Counted from the stretch's first letter, positions 1 to 12,042 are shown. The stretch: DNA of 64,000 nt from Favolaschia claudopus (GCA_037176885.1 JAWWNJ010000031.1:1-64000); one strand, 5' to 3'. Notes: generated by a model from the sequence alone, not told the origin. Numbers and translations are program-made.

Positions 1-644
1 CAAGAGCGATTGGAACGATGGTAGCTGAGGGCGCAGGTTGGGAGAGATGCGGAATGGGTGCAGGTTGAGACGCAATAGCAAGAGTCGCACCATTTCGGCT
101 GAAGTCCGCGATGGAAAGACGCAAAGCCATGATTGGTACGAATAGTCCATGATCGGTGATGAAAGAATTGAATATTCCGAAGATTTAATCTATTTCTATG
201 TAAAAACACGTCTAAACTCCCCCGCCTTCTACTGCTGACTGTGAGCTCCGCGACACTGTTAAAGTAACATAGTTCATCATCTTCACCCATTTTCCGCAAT
301 GCCAGATCGCTTGGTACAAAATCAGCAACAAAACACCTACGCGATCTCATAAACTCACAGCTTTCGATGGACACATTTCTTGTCAACATTGAGATAGAAT
401 CTGTTTGCGGGCGGACCAAATTCAGGGGAAGAGCTACGCTTCTTGATTTTGATTTGTTTGCTTGGCCTGGGCAAGCCTGGAGGACCTGCGTGTGGGCGTC
501 GACCCATCACGAGTCTTCAGATTGAGACAATACCCAGCGCGATCTATACCCAGTCGTTTTTCTGTGGGCGGCGTCAGCAGGAAGAGGGGAGGGAATCTCA
601 ACCTCCCAAGTATCGAAACGAGGGGTCAGGCCACCATGCCTTAT
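1..644. other. No supported gene
   Basis: No convincing coding region, RNA gene or repeat was seen here. Short plus-strand frames near 443-664 and 462-920 run mostly antisense to the better-looking minus-strand frame at 645-1305 and have no intron or start context that supports them. Confidence 0.4.
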
Positions 645-1305
645 TCAGGCCGAACTGTCCGTGAGGGGCGGCTCAGCCTCAGCCTCAGAGCCATCTATGT
701 TATCAACATCAATAGAAGGCTGGCGAGGCATATGCCCCTTCTTCTGAGCGATGGCCTTGAGGTCGCATTGGAGCTCGGATCCATGGTGATGTTTGCAGAG
801 TTTCCACCAGTAGCGTATCGCGGAGAGAATGTCGTGGGCGCGCCATATTTCAAAAAAGCCCATGAGAGGCAGTGCATCCCGTGCAGCACTCCTGAGAGAA
901 AAGAAAACACTACTCTTTAGACAAAGATGACAATGAACAGAGGGATAACGCACTCAAGGGTGTAAATGCCAGCATACAGGCCATCCAAGACAATAAGTAG
1001 TATTTCTTATTTGCGGCGTCATGCTTGTCATATGTAGCCCAGTTGCTTGAAACAAAAACCCGGGGCATACACAGCTGACGCTTGAGTACACTCCCAAAGC
1101 TCGATTTTTCTTCAACCGTCCGAGGCGGCGGCGCGGGCATGAGAGCGGTGCCAATAGTGGTGATATTTATACCAGACTGTGAGAGGGAGGCAGGGACCCA
1201 AGACGGCAGACAGCCACCAAACACAACAGCGTCAGAGAGGGAGCTGGAGAGCCGCAACGAAGTTTGGGATGACAAGTGGACGGAGATCACGAGGAGTGAC
1301 CTCAC
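645..1305 (-). CDS. Hypothetical protein, probably two exons
   Basis: I do not recognise this gene. On the minus strand an open frame from an ATG at 1305 runs to about 950, where a GT-rich site is followed by a pyrimidine-rich stretch ending in AG at 893-892. A second open frame then continues to a stop at 645. The second part has natural-looking composition: Trp, aromatic and charged residues, then a His-rich piece (KLCKHHHGSEL) and a Lys/acidic tail. The end of the first part contains a short hydrophobic run but no clear membrane segment. The exact donor site is unresolved, because the best GT does not give the best downstream frame. It could also be a pseudogene or chance frames. Confidence 0.3.
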
Positions 1306-3123
1306 GCGGTCGCGTGCATCAAACGCGTTATGTCACGCGTCTGTACATAAGAGCGCGTTTTGTTTATGTTTCGATCGTGACTGGTTGCTTCATGCCCCTG
1401 ACAGTCACCCGCCGACTGGGCTTCTCGACAGTAGTCCTGAGTTCAGGAAGATATGGCTTGCCACATCCTACCGCGTCATCAGCCTCTGAAGGTCCTGGAT
1501 AGGCACTTTCAAGCTGGTCGCGATTCTCTGTTGGACTCTTTACAATGTCTTGTCCTGTTCATCTCAAAACAAGGTCTGTATCCCTGTTCGTTGTCTCTCC
1601 AATTCTCTCTCTGATATCAATTGTATTGCCTTCTCTAGCTTTGTCTTTACAACCGCGACACAATCTACAGCACCAACTCGCAGACCCCGACATGACTGGC
1701 GCTTCACGCGACACTGTCGACGTTGTTGGCGGTCTTGGCGGTGTCCGAGGAGGGTGGCGGCGGCGTGGGCGCGTTGATATGTCTACATAAGTGAGTAATT
1801 TCGTTTTGATTTGTCGTTGAAAACGAAAGGACCTCACTCAAATTTGATTTTCTAGCGCATTTTTGAGTCCCGTCGGTGCGCACAGCGCCGTTGATGGTGT
1901 TGAGGCTGTCGGGAGAGCGGCACCGGCGAGTGGCGCGAGGGGAGCGAGGTTGAGGGTGAGTTGTTGGTGGAAACGATGGTCGTCGGGAAGGGGCGGAACG
2001 GAACGGGAGGGGCGGTGGGCGCGAGTACGGCGTAACGGCGATGTTCGGGTAGAGTGTCCGAGCGACTGCGGGCCCGAGATTGAGGGGGAGGACAGCGTGC
2101 TAGAGAAGGCGGGGTGTTAGTAAGGTGGAGGAACGAGGAAGAAATGGTGGCATGCACCTTTATTCCTCTAAGCGTGGGGGGCGAGGCGGGGGGGTTTTGA
2201 AGGAAAAGCGGCGGGGAGGTCGTTTTGAGCGAGGGGTCGGCGGATCGGACGCGGAGTGAGGGTGCAGACGGGAAGCCAGGAGGGAAAGGGGAGGAGAGAC
2301 GCGTCGGGCGCGCTATCCCGTCTGCTGGGAAGATTAAGCTAAGGGGGAAGCGATGAGATAAACAAAAAGAAAGAACTCAAAAAGCACCAACACGCACCTG
2401 AGTCCGCTATGCCCGTCATGCGCTGCCTGCGTCTCACTACGTTCGCGTTGTCGTTTGCCGGGGAGGGCGAGAGAACGGGTGTGTGGTGGCGAAAATGCGA
2501 ACAAGAGTGGTAGCGCTGCAAACAGCGGGCGATGGTCGGGGCGGATGAGTTAATGACCCCGGAGTCTAACAAGTTCAAACAACAGTCGACCTGCTTTCAA
2601 CCCTCTCCACCACCTTACACCTGTGATTCCGCCAGCCACGACGCGTCGGTGTCGGCGACACCGACTCATCCGCTTCCGAAAACCACCTCCACGCCTCGGT
2701 GTCGTCGACGGGAACGTTGAACTCAGTGGTGTGCTCAGGTGAGTTTCCTTTAGTATATCTCTCTCTCCATCGCTGAAGCTCTCCCAACCAAGCCGCAAAC
2801 CCGCCACCTCGTGATCCCCGACGCTGTCAAAGTCATCGGACCCCGCACAAACCAGGTCTTTGCCCCTCGCCGTCCCTTCTGCCCTTTCAATCCCACCCGA
2901 AACCCCGCCGTAGCACGCGTTGACGGCTTCACCGTGCCGTCTCGACCTTGCTCAACACCGGAGGTAAACACTGAACTCGTCTTAATAAGTACATGAACGC
3001 TTACCTCGTTCCGGGACACTGCAGCGACTCGTTCACGGAACAAGTCCCGAAATGAGACCTCCATTCGAACCCTTCATGGAATCCCGTCTACTCCCGCGAC
3101 ACATAAATCCAGACGACGCCCGC
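1306..3123. other. GC-rich, gene-poor host DNA left of the retroelement insertion
   Basis: This stretch holds only short fragments of open frame separated by intron-like GTGAGT/AG signals (for example near 1790-1855 and 2740-2800). No product is recognisable. Two short blocks resemble sequence right of the insertion: one near 2328-2352 (GGGAAGATTAAGCTAAGGGG) resembles a block near 36130-36152, and one near 3030-3050 (TCACGGAACAAGTCCCGA) resembles one near 35402-35422. The sequence up to 3123 would read straight into 34742 if the outer element were removed, so a pre-existing degenerate locus was split here. Confidence 0.4.
3120..3123. repeat. Target-site duplication, left copy, outer LTR element
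   Basis: The four bases CCGC directly before the TG start of the left LTR are repeated as CCGC directly after the CA end of the right LTR (34738-34741). Ty3/gypsy elements usually make 4-6 bp duplications, so this fits an unrearranged insertion. Confidence 0.75.
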
Positions 3124-4969
3124 TGAAACGGTGCGTGTGGGTGTAGGCGTGAAATATACCGAAATATAAAATCACTAAATCTAATCCAATACGACGTGTG
3201 TGTGTGTGTGTTCGGGGGTGGCGGGAGCACGTATCGTCCCTCAGAATACTTGGGCAAGCTTCAATCAATCAAGGTCGCTACGTTTGAGCGGGACGAACTA
3301 CTAGATTGTCTAGCGAGAACGTAGCGGGCAAAACGATTCGCAGCGGGAGCAGCGAAGAGTCACTCTTTCTGAGACTTCGAAATGAGAAATTCTGAGTCTA
3401 GCGGGGAGGGTCTCCGTGCCAATAGAAAAGCGTCGCCCGGTAGTGGATCGTCAATCGGGAAGAAGCTTTCTGGATGACAACCGGCGGGCAGAAGGCGCGG
3501 CTCAGCGGGACGGGGTTCTTATTCAACTGGCGCGGCTCTGGCGAGGAGCGGGGCTCTTACGTCGATGGCGCGGACACTAACAGTGGCCGGGGCACTTACA
3601 CCACTACGCGGCGGCGAGCTCGAACGGGGGTCTTTGAATACCGCGGAACGGCAGGGCACACGGGGCGTCGACGGCGCGGAATCAAGCACGAACGGGGGGT
3701 CTTGGTTATACCGCGGAACTGCAAGAGACGGGGCTTCGTATTTCAGGAGGGCGCGGGCTCAAGGGCTGGCGGGGCTCTCAAAGTTCTGGCGGCTCGGTAT
3801 GCCACAAGTCTTTTCCGTATCACTCGAGTCTCTCTCAGATATCAAGTCTAGTCTCTTTCAAGTTCCAATTCAAATTCTAGAGTCCACTACAAACTGCCCT
3901 TGTCTACGGGTAGGTAATTGACTGAGTAACCAAAAGTACAGCGGGAGATTAAAATACATGCAGCGGGAACAGAAACAACCAAATAAAATCATGATGAGAG
4001 AGTGTCCAAGTTTGATGCCGCGCCCGCTGGGAACCAATGGTATATTCAGGATTGCGAGTCGTGAGTGAAAAGACTGCCTCCCGGAGAAAGTCCATGCGGG
4101 GCGGGTGGGGTATTGCGCCTTATTGCAGTGCAATGGCGTGCTGGTTACCATGTCTTCAAGGGAGAGACACGAAATATCTTCTTCATAATGGGCTGCTTGC
4201 CGCTGGTCGAGTGAAGGCCAAGGTTCGCCTCCCGCCATCCGTGCTGGTGGGCGGCTTGAGTGCGGTCAAGTTCTTCTGAGTTCTTCTGTTATCAGGAAAG
4301 AGGCTCCCGCTTGAAGCAGGGCAAGCCGATATAATCCAAGGGTTCGCCACTCGCCGGGAGACTCCCCGATATCAACGGTTATTTGACACCGGCATCGTCG
4401 GTTGATCTTCCCGCTAGTGAGCCCGAGGCAGCCGATGCTCCCCGTCTGATCCAGTCCGCTCGCCGGGCCCTAGTCGGGTCCTCGGTGATAAGCCCGCTGC
4501 TCGTGTAAGATCAAGGTCTTCCTTGATCTGGCCCTCCCGTGAGGTCTTGTTTGACCCGCCTAAGGTGATGTTCCGGCGGCATGTCCCCCGCCGGTACTAA
4601 TGAGTCCGTCTGTCCGTCTGTCTGATTCGTCGATGGTGGTTCGGCGGGTTAGCGCCTAACATCGGGGTTTTGGTAATTCCTCTTGGTGGCCTCCGGCACC
4701 TTAAGGCAACGGTTTCCCGCTACGCTCTCGGCCCAACAGTAGTAGTAGTTGAAGTCAGGAGTCCCGCTCCCATGTTTAGGGAGACGTCGCTAAGCTCCCG
4801 CTACCAGATGATGATGTCCCGCTGGCTTATCGGCCATCCTAAGCAATAAGATACTGCCCCCGAGGTAGAGTATATCTTCTGTAATCCTAGCCTCACTTCC
4901 TCCCGCTGATAGGTACAGAAATCGACAAATTTCTGTGGTTTCACGCGTAGCCGCTGAGCGGCCCTATCA
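3124..4969 (-). repeat. Left LTR (3' LTR) of outer element
   Basis: This 1846-bp direct repeat matches 32905-34737. It starts TGAAACGG and ends CCCTATCA. It contains a TG dinucleotide run near 3195-3212, a GTCCGTCT tandem motif near 4603-4622 and an AGT run near 4738-4750. Against the other copy I found about 17 indels, all changes in run length of the same base, and no substitution. The open frame at 3474-3851 is repeated in the other copy in a different continuation, so I do not regard it as a gene. Confidence 0.9.
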
Positions 4970-4980
4970 TCTCCCCCTTT
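4970..4980 (-). promoter_or_regulatory. Polypurine tract of outer element
   Basis: On the minus strand the 11 bases just before the 3' LTR read AAAGGGGGAGA. A purine run in this place primes plus-strand DNA synthesis in LTR retrotransposons and confirms that the element runs on the minus strand. A related run and neighbouring bases recur at about 12150-12186. Confidence 0.75.
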
Positions 4981-5676
4981 CTAGATTTCAACTCTCCCGA
5001 GTTGACGGTTGGTGTACCGCCCGCTGAGCGACTTGTCACCTTTCAGAGGAAGGGGACTTCAAGACAATCTAGTCTTGGAACGATTTTGATAAACGCTGGC
5101 GGCCCGCCAGCGAGGCCCGACGATCCCGCCAGTTCCCTTCTGTATTCCATTCCAGAATCAGCCCTCAGGCCTTCCCGAAACTCTCTTTCGACCTATTTTT
5201 AGTCCGACCCTGCAAGGCCATTCAATTCGAACCTTATCCTTAGCCGCGGCGCTCGGACTCAGTCAATCGTCATCGGGAATGTATTGACTTCCCGATTGGG
5301 AAGTACATCAGCTTCTTTTTCATTATATCCAAACTTTATCGTTGTAGGTCCCTGCTTCCACCTTTCTAGGCCCGCAGCGCCAGCCTGACTCAGATTTTTC
5401 GCTCTCACGGCGGCGCTTCTCCATTCAAATGTTTTTCTCTGAGTTTTTCAGAGAATCCCATCAAGAATTTCGAGCTCCGCCGCTCGACGTATAAAAGAGC
5501 TGGAGGTTTTGGCGAGGTTCCCATCAAACTTTCCTCTTTTTCATCCTGTTTTCTTCTATCTTTAGCTTCTTTTACCCCAAGCCCGCCAACACATTGACGT
5601 GAGTCCCTTCCCGCCTGTCGTCTTGGAGTTTTTTTTCTGAGTTTTCCGGGATCATGTTGGATGTTTCACACCCAGC
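4981..5676 (+). promoter_or_regulatory. Upstream region of antisense gene A, with TATA box
   Basis: About 700 bp with no coding frame lies between the polypurine tract and the first ATG of gene A. TATAAAAG at 5490-5497 followed by a pyrimidine-rich stretch near 5530-5575 looks like a core promoter and transcription start region. A likely 5' UTR intron (GTGAGT at about 5599) follows. Bases 4971-5006 resemble 12151-12186 upstream of gene B, so two of the antisense genes share a short upstream block. Confidence 0.45.
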
Positions 5677-8600
5677 ATGACCTCCGCTGCCGCCCCAAGC
5701 TCCCGCCAAGGATTGGTATGCGTCCCTCCGTCGCCTCTCGAGCGACGAGTTCCGCGACCTCAAGCAGATCGCCATCCCCGCCGTGGCCAAGCAGCAAGAC
5801 GCCGACAATCTCCTCCGATTCCTTCAGAACGTCCGTGTTATTGTGGTAGGTTCCCGCTGCTGCTAGTCGGCGGCGGCTTCCCCTGACCGTCCCTTTATTT
5901 TAGACAGCCTCACGGGCCAAGCTGGGGCGACCTTCGTGGGCTGCCCGCCATGGCCGATCGCCCTCCACTACTCCCTTCGAATCGCCGTGAACCTCGCCGA
6001 CCCGGGGTCAAGACTACCCAAACCTGAGGGAGATGTTGTTGACCAAGTCGGGAGATCGTTCACTTCGGTTGCCCGGTGAGTACACCGTTTCTTTCCTTTC
6101 TAGTTCATGGCGAACCCATCTGCTCGCCGCCGTAGCCCCACTATTTGCGCGACTTCACAGAAATCACTGCGTCGAAGCCGCTGCCTCCTCTTCCACCGGC
6201 CGCCCCGCCAGCAGCGCCCCCTAAAACTCCCAAGGTTAAGCCAGTGTCTGACCACCCAGCGGGCTCCAAGGCCCAGAAACCAGCCCAACCCGGCTCCTCT
6301 GCGTCCACGAAGTCCACCAAGGTACGCCGAGTATGCCGATCCACTACCGCGCCTGGGCTGACTTGTTCTGTTTCTTTCAGAGTGGCGGCGGGCCTCGTTA
6401 CGGTCCCGTCCCCAAGGAAGTGCCCCAGGTCGTTATCATCAAGCCGGCGCCCGCGAGTGGCTCAAAAGCGCAAGGAGCCCGACACCCCCGCTGAGGACGA
6501 GGAGCCCTAAAGGCAAAAAGACGAAGGGTACGCCAGTGAACTCCTTCGTTTCTCGACTTAGGCCCTTTTTATAGCCCGCCAAGGCACCGGCATCGGAAGG
6601 GTATCTTTAATATCTATCAGTTCCTCTGCGAACATAACGAACGCGCCCGCTCAGGCCACGACTCCGACATCGAGGTGATCGAGACCAAGGATGCTCCTAA
6701 GGCCCCGGTAGCGGGTCCTAGCCGCAAAGGTATTTCCTTTTCTTTCGCACTCTTTCTTTTAGATTTTCTTATTTCTTTGACAACAGCCGTTCCCGCTCCC
6801 AAAATCATCAAGGCCGGCGCGAAGGCGCCACTCCCTGTCTCTGCTTCAGTCGCGGTCAAGGACGTGTCGGAGGCCATGCTCATCCAGAGCATCCTCCGCT
6901 CGGTAGGATATCGTCCCCCGTCAAGACCAAGATAAGTCCTCTCTTTTGAACTCCTCTCGTAGCGGCCACCCTGACCTCCTTGCTTACAGCGGGATTGCGC
7001 ATAGCCAGACCTTGAACGCTCGTTCTCACCCCCGCCGCAACCGTTTGCCCGAAGAGGTCGGCTTCCTTCAACCCAACAAGGGCGTGCTGCACCAATTCCT
7101 CAGCATGCTCCCGGCGACGGTTCGCGAAGACCTCCCCTTCGGACGAGGAGACCAACCGCTACATCATCTCGGACGACTGGATCCGCCAGATCTGCTGAAG
7201 TTGTCGCGCCCTCAGGTAAGTTCCTTCTGGCCGCCTTTCGGCTTTACTTGATTTACGGGTTTCCCCAGGTCGGCCCCCCGGTGCACCAACTGCCTCAGCT
7301 TCGGCAGCTCCTGCGTTATCGAGGGCACCTCCCGCCATGTGCCGCGGCTGCCGACAGAAGAAGACAACCAACAGCTGCTCGCTGCTCATGAGCGGTGAGG
7401 TTCTGGGTGCGTTGGGCCCGGAGGTCCTTCGCTACGCTGACATGTCCAACGCGGGTAAGCTCGTTTTTTAAACTTTCTTAATTCCCGCCGGGTCTCGTCT
7501 AACTTTTCTTTCAAATTTTAGGCTGGAAGGAGAAAATGGAGAACGCGATGGCCCTCGGGCGCGTTGCCGCCGACGCCAATACCGCCGCCATTCGTGCCAA
7601 CTCGGAGTACCAGTACGGTCTCCTCCAGCTCTTGCTGGTGATCCTCAAGACCCGCCGCTCGCTGACTTACGAGGAATTCTTGGATCGGTTCGAAGGGAGA
7701 GGATGAGGCTGAGTGCGACTTCCTCTTGGAAGTCACCCTCAAGTTGGCGATGGCTCAGTCGCTGACCGCCGACTCTGACCTTCACCGTGGTTGGGTTTGG
7801 CACGCGGTCTCTTACGATGACCTTCGCTCCCCGCTGCCGGCTCCCTTCCAGTCCGCCTGGGATTTCTATAAAGCCGTCGACAACCGCGAGCTCAACGACC
7901 ACTACGGCTTTTTCCTCATCCCCGCCCTTGCCGACAAAGAGGGCAAGGCGCAGTGGGTCGAAGTTAAGGTGGGTTCCACCGTTTCCAATTCTTTCTATTT
8001 CTAATTCGTTGATACCCGCCAGGCCGACGACTGCCTCGAAGTCCTTTTGGACGACAAGAAGTTGCCAGCGGGCGTGTCTGACGTGAAATTGCGCAACCGC
8101 CTCGCCAGCGAACTTCAGCAGTTCGAAGGCCTCGCAGTTCCCGAGAAGACAGCCGACGGGCGGCCCCACCCCTTCAAAGTCCTTCGCGACACACCCGGGT
8201 TCTTGGGGCAAACTCAAGAAGCTCGGCAAGGTGACCGATATTCCCGACGTCGCCGAGCCAAAGCCCGCTCCCGCCAAGGAAGAAGTCTCGCAAGAGCAAG
8301 AAGGCGCCGACCAGTAAGCCCACCGTTCGAGTCTGACGGGGAGTACGAGCCGCCAGTCGAGGCTCCCGCTCCCAAGACTCCCACTGCCGCTTCCGAGGCC
8401 GAGGAGGAGGACGAAGACTCCGAAGAGTCGACCGACCGTAAGTGGTTTTAACATTTATCTTTCTTTTAATCACTTATTTCTTTCTCTAGCCGAAGACCGC
8501 TTCCCGCCTGCCCCTGCAATGTCTGCCAAGCGGGCGGGCAAGCAGCGTGCCGCGACTCCAGTCGACAGCGCGGGGGAGGAGGAGGCAGACGCGGACGCGG

Positions 8601-8870
8601 CCGGTGAGGTCGACGACGACATGGCCCCCCAGCACCTGGGGAATGCCGCCGCCCCCGTTCGATGGCGCGGCATCTTGAAGGTATGTCCCCACCTGATCTC
8701 TCTCTCCCATCTCTCTGACTACTTCACAGCTTGTCGGCGGCCACTGTCTTCGGCCGGGCGGGGGAGGTAAGTCTCCCCCTTTCTTAAATTCTTTCTCTTC
8801 AATTTCTGACAAGAAGTCCCGTTCCTGCCAGGAGATTGTTTTCATCGCGGGGGCCGAGCGGGCCCCCTAA
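5677..8870 (+). CDS. Antisense accessory gene A of outer element; multi-exon, Zn2Cys6-like cysteine cluster
   Basis: The gene is a chain of natural-looking exon pieces on the plus strand, opposite to gag-pol. It begins ATG at 5677 (MTSAAAP), then, after a one-base shift, a helical stretch around 5710-5845. Typical GTAAGT/CAG introns follow (for example donor near 7215, 7455, 7968, 8439; acceptors near 7268, 7521, 8022, 8489). Six cysteines at 7282, 7291, 7312, 7340, 7349 and 7376 give C-X2-C-X6-C-X8-C-X2-C-X8-C, matching fungal Zn2Cys6 clusters, with one frameshift between the third and fourth. An acidic Lys-rich part (8230-8440) follows, and the last exon ends at TAA 8868-8870. AATAAA follows at 8991 and 9048. 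Single-base shifts (for example near 7335 and 7697) break the frame. Function is unknown; DNA binding is inferred only from the cysteines. Confidence 0.55.
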
Positions 8871-9495
8871 AATTTTTATTCGCTAAACGTATCGCAGGGT
8901 CCGGGTCCCTTCAACCCCGATTGCAAAATGTCATTGTGCGCGCGGTGCAGCCTGGCAGAACATTCGGTTCTGCCCGCTGCACCTTTCAAAAATAAAATTA
9001 TTCCTTCCATAGTAGTACAGCAGCTTGTGCCGGCCAAAGAGCCGATGAATAAAAGCTTTGATTACCGCTGCTCCCCTTTGTGTGAAATCTCTAAGTTCCT
9101 TTAAGTTCCTAAGTCAAGTTCCCGCCACGAGCTCCCTTAAGTATTGAGTTAAGAGTTCAAGTTGGGGAATCTCGACCAAGTACCACACCCGTCGGCTGAA
9201 TACGACTTAGAGAGGCGGGTTGAACCTTGAACGTCAAGTTTTTCAACATGCCGAGCGGCATCGACGCTTATCACCGTGCTTCATCAGTTAGCGGGGATCG
9301 CCCGCGGCTTTCTCTTCTAGCTGCCAGCGGCTGTCCTCGGACTCCACCGGGTGTCTAGTTCCTCATTTCTCCCGCTGGTCTTGTAAGAGTGATAACGTAG
9401 AGTAGGACTGGCCCGGCGGCCCGAGCTGCCCGCTACCGTACTTGTAGTTGATAGGGGTAGACAGCCAATCAAATTCTTCTTTCTTTTACACTGCC
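8871..9495. other. Spacer between antisense genes A and C
   Basis: This non-coding stretch has two poly(A)-signal matches (AATAAA at 8991-8996 and 9048-9053) that fit the 3' end of gene A, then about 430 bp that presumably holds the promoter of gene C. CCCGC/GCGGG motifs are frequent. Nothing else was recognised. Confidence 0.4.
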
Positions 9496-10284
9496 ATGCC
9501 CCAGACTGTAGGGGAAGTCTTAATCGACTATCATTTCTTCCCGGCGGTCAGTCGAGACTTCGTGCGCAAGATCTATACTGTGGTAGGCTTCCTCAACGCA
9601 TTTCTGCGCCAAGTCCAACCAACCGCCAGCCGAATCTCGTCTGCACGCCTTGTAGTGACGCCGGCGGAAGATTGTGAATTTCTCCACTGGGGGTTCGAAG
9701 TGCACCCGGTGCCGGGAGGCGAAGGTCCCCCAAGTGTCTGTTCACCGGGGTGGATTGGTTCAAGTTTACCTATCCATCTTCGACCTTTCCGACACTTTTT
9801 ATCTATCGCAGCGGTAAGTCCCAGCCGCTCTTCAAATTCTCGTCTTTCTTATTCTATTCAGGCGGCACTTTATACGACCTTGCATTCCTCGAACTCTGGT
9901 ACCACCTACGCCTCGGCGGCTTAAGCCCCCGATATGTTCATAGGCTCGGTGGACGGTGAGCCTGCTGACTTTTTACGTCGGCGGGAGGAATTTGCCGGCG
10001 ACCTTCGTGACTGGGACGTTGCTCACGACTCTGTCTCACGCCGCTCACTATCCAGCCGGCGGCTGTATTTCTACAACATCCTGTCTCGAGTTTTACGCGA
10101 GTGGCGCGCTCAGGACCGTTCGATCCATGCCCAATGCGACGTTGACGCAGCTATCTCTCTTCATGATATCAGGCGACGGGACGCTCAAGTTCCGACCCTT
10201 GTGCCCTTGACCCAAGGCACGCGCCGCCAGACCTATCGAGCGATAATTCGGGCTAGTAACTTTTTCCCCTTTAGGGTCAAATAA
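9496..10284 (+). CDS. Antisense accessory gene C of outer element; Zn2Cys6-like
   Basis: The frame starts at ATG 9496 (MPQTVGEV) and gives a mixed hydrophobic/charged N-terminus. Cysteine codons at 9642, 9651, 9673, 9701, 9710 and 9735 form C-X2-C-X6-C-X8-C-X2-C-X7-C if three one-base shifts in G, C or A runs are allowed for. A GTAAGT intron (about 9815-9860) follows, then an exon rich in Leu/Tyr/His, then a 116-residue charged frame from 9934 ending at TAA 10282-10284. AATAAA overlaps the stop. The layout resembles gene A and gene D: cysteine cluster followed by a helical Arg-rich tail. No known family is identified. Confidence 0.45.
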
Positions 10285-10422
10285 ATCTCTTTGCCCGGCT
10301 GCAAGCCGTTATCGTGATGTCTGATTCCACCTGAGCTTTTTGGTCCGGCAGCCGGGGGGTACTCACCCGTCGGGCTATAGATTTTACTTATAGCGGCCGG
10401 TGCCCAGTGAGTTCTTCGAGCG

Positions 10423-11288
10423 ATGCCCGCCTTTTCTTTGGCAGCGACTTTCTACTCAGAACGCTTTAGGAGCTTCACCGGTCCCTCAGAGTACCAGCTC
10501 GTACTTCAAGCTCAGTTTGTGGGTCTTTCGTTCTTTCTCAGTGCTCTCCCGCTGACGGGTGCCTCCTCTTAGCCGGAGTACGAATGCCAGTGGCTGCCTC
10601 AAGAACTACCGCCATTGCATCTTGGATTCAGTGGGGTGAAGCCTGCCTCAGCTGCATGTTCATAGGTCGCGCCGCCTTGTGCTGCTACACTAAGAAGTCC
10701 GTCTGGCAGGCCGAGAACAGCCGTCCGTCGCGACACTCTTCTAGCCTCTCAGCCAGGCAAGTCTGCTTTCTCTCTTTCTACCTCTCGGCGGGGCCTTAGT
10801 GGATTTTAGCTCCCTCCGCCGGGCGGATCGCTCAGTTTGACTGGTACGCCAGGGCTGCCGCTGCCCGATTCGACGAGAAGTTGTACATTGATGTGCGTAC
10901 TTGCACCATCCTCGCCGCCAGGGTCCATGCTCGCGCACCCTTGGGTTTGGCCAGCTACGCTTCTTGTATCAGGCTGTGGTTTGACGCGAAGGGGGCGGGC
11001 ATGCGAAAGGAAATTGTAGATCTCCTCCGGGATAGGTTTAGACGCTGTAGCTCTCCAGTCCGGCGCAAGGCTCCCGCCCGTTATGTTCATCGGGCCGTAA
11101 GCGTGGGTAGGAAATATATTCCACTGTCAAACGAACTTGCATCTTTAAAACTCTGTTTCAAGCTGCCCCGATTAGGAAGGCTTCTTAGAAACCAAAGCTT
11201 CCTCGTGTTTTTCGCTCAGCGGGAGCTCAGCACCTCGTTGGATATTCCACATGTATTGCGGATCTCCCGGGAGCGTCGGGTGCAATGA
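10423..11288 (+). CDS. Antisense accessory gene E of outer element; hypothetical
   Basis: A short exon starts at ATG 10423 (MPAFSLAATFYSERF). A probable intron follows (GTGGGT about 10512 to TTAG about 10570), then an exon with a CLSC motif and a paired Cys near 10640-10700. Another intron ends near 10838. The next exon (about 10839-11100) encodes an Arg/Ala-rich helical piece with several aromatic residues and good coding character. The frame then stays open to 11288, but the end of the real gene may be near 11100. Exon joins are not certain. Nothing identifies its function except its place among the other antisense genes. Confidence 0.35.
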
Positions 11289-11340
11289 GTCCCACTGTCG
11301 ATCTCTATGTTTTTGGGTCTCCCGCCAGTCTCAGAGGGGG

Positions 11341-11347
11341 TATTTAA
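11341..11347 (+). promoter_or_regulatory. TATA-like box of antisense gene D
   Basis: TATTTAA lies 39 bp upstream of the ATG at 11386, with a pyrimidine-rich TCAGTCGTCTACTC between them. This is compact but matches the spacing of a core promoter and short leader. Confidence 0.35.
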
Positions 11348-11385
11348 GCTGGCGGGAAGGTCCCATTTGCTTCAGTCGTCTACTC

Positions 11386-12042
11386 ATGTCTTTGCTGGAA
11401 AATCCACTCTTTCCAAATGACCCCGTCGGCCCGCTCAGGGGAGTACTATGTACGTTCCTGAACATTTTGCCTCGGGTAATTCCTCATCATTCGGCAGCCT
11501 GGCCGGGTATGCTCTGCGTGCCTCAACGCCCGTTCTCATTGCGAGTTTACTGAGTGGGGAGCACCGTGTACCCGCTGTTTCTTGCTGAAGCACAACTGCT
11601 CGTACACTCAGACCGCTGAGCTGGCCGATGAAATAGCTGCCCGCCGGCACCGTTTCAAAGAGGGTCCCGATCGTAAGTGACGACTTCTTTCTTATCTGTT
11701 GCGCCACAACTGATCCCCCGCTCGCTTCTAGCGGCTACGAAGGAACAGCTTGCTGCTTGGGACGTCGTTCACGAGGGGACCCTGGCGCAGTTCCCATTCT
11801 GGCAACAATACCATGCTGTAATCGTTGGTCGAAACGTCGCAGAGGCAACCCAACGGCTGTCTTTTTACTTCGAGGCCCGCCAGGTTTTCCATCTTCTGCA
11901 AGAGGCCAAAACGGCTAATCTCCCGGCTGCGTATGTTGCTGTTATCCGCGAGCGGTTAGACGTTCTCGCAAATAATCTTTTCCTGGAACTTCCGGCTAGG
12001 ATGCGGGGCAGTGTAGATACAGGCACATGTACTTTCGGATAG
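11386..12042 (+). CDS. Antisense accessory gene D of outer element; small Zn2Cys6-like protein
   Basis: The gene has two exons. Exon 1 starts ATG 11386 (MSLLENPLFPNDPVGPLRG) and ends at 11672. The intron 11673-11731 (59 bp, GTAAGT...CTAG) keeps phase, and exon 2 ends TAG at 12040-12042. Cysteines at 11515, 11540, 11567, 11576 and 11597 give the last four positions as C-X8-C-X2-C-X6-C, the right half of a Zn2Cys6 cluster. The second cysteine appears lost in a frameshifted spot near 11522. The C-terminal exon of about 100 residues is helical, with many Ala, Leu and charged residues. Total length is about 200 residues. The function is not known; a small nucleic-acid-binding accessory protein is an inference. 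Confidence 0.5.

Noticed and set aside
3474..3851. 125-codon open frame within the left LTR (and 148-codon version at 33254-33700)
   Set aside because: It lies in the LTR, has Arg/Gly-rich low-information composition and changes frame between the copies because of run-length indels; there is no start or splice support.
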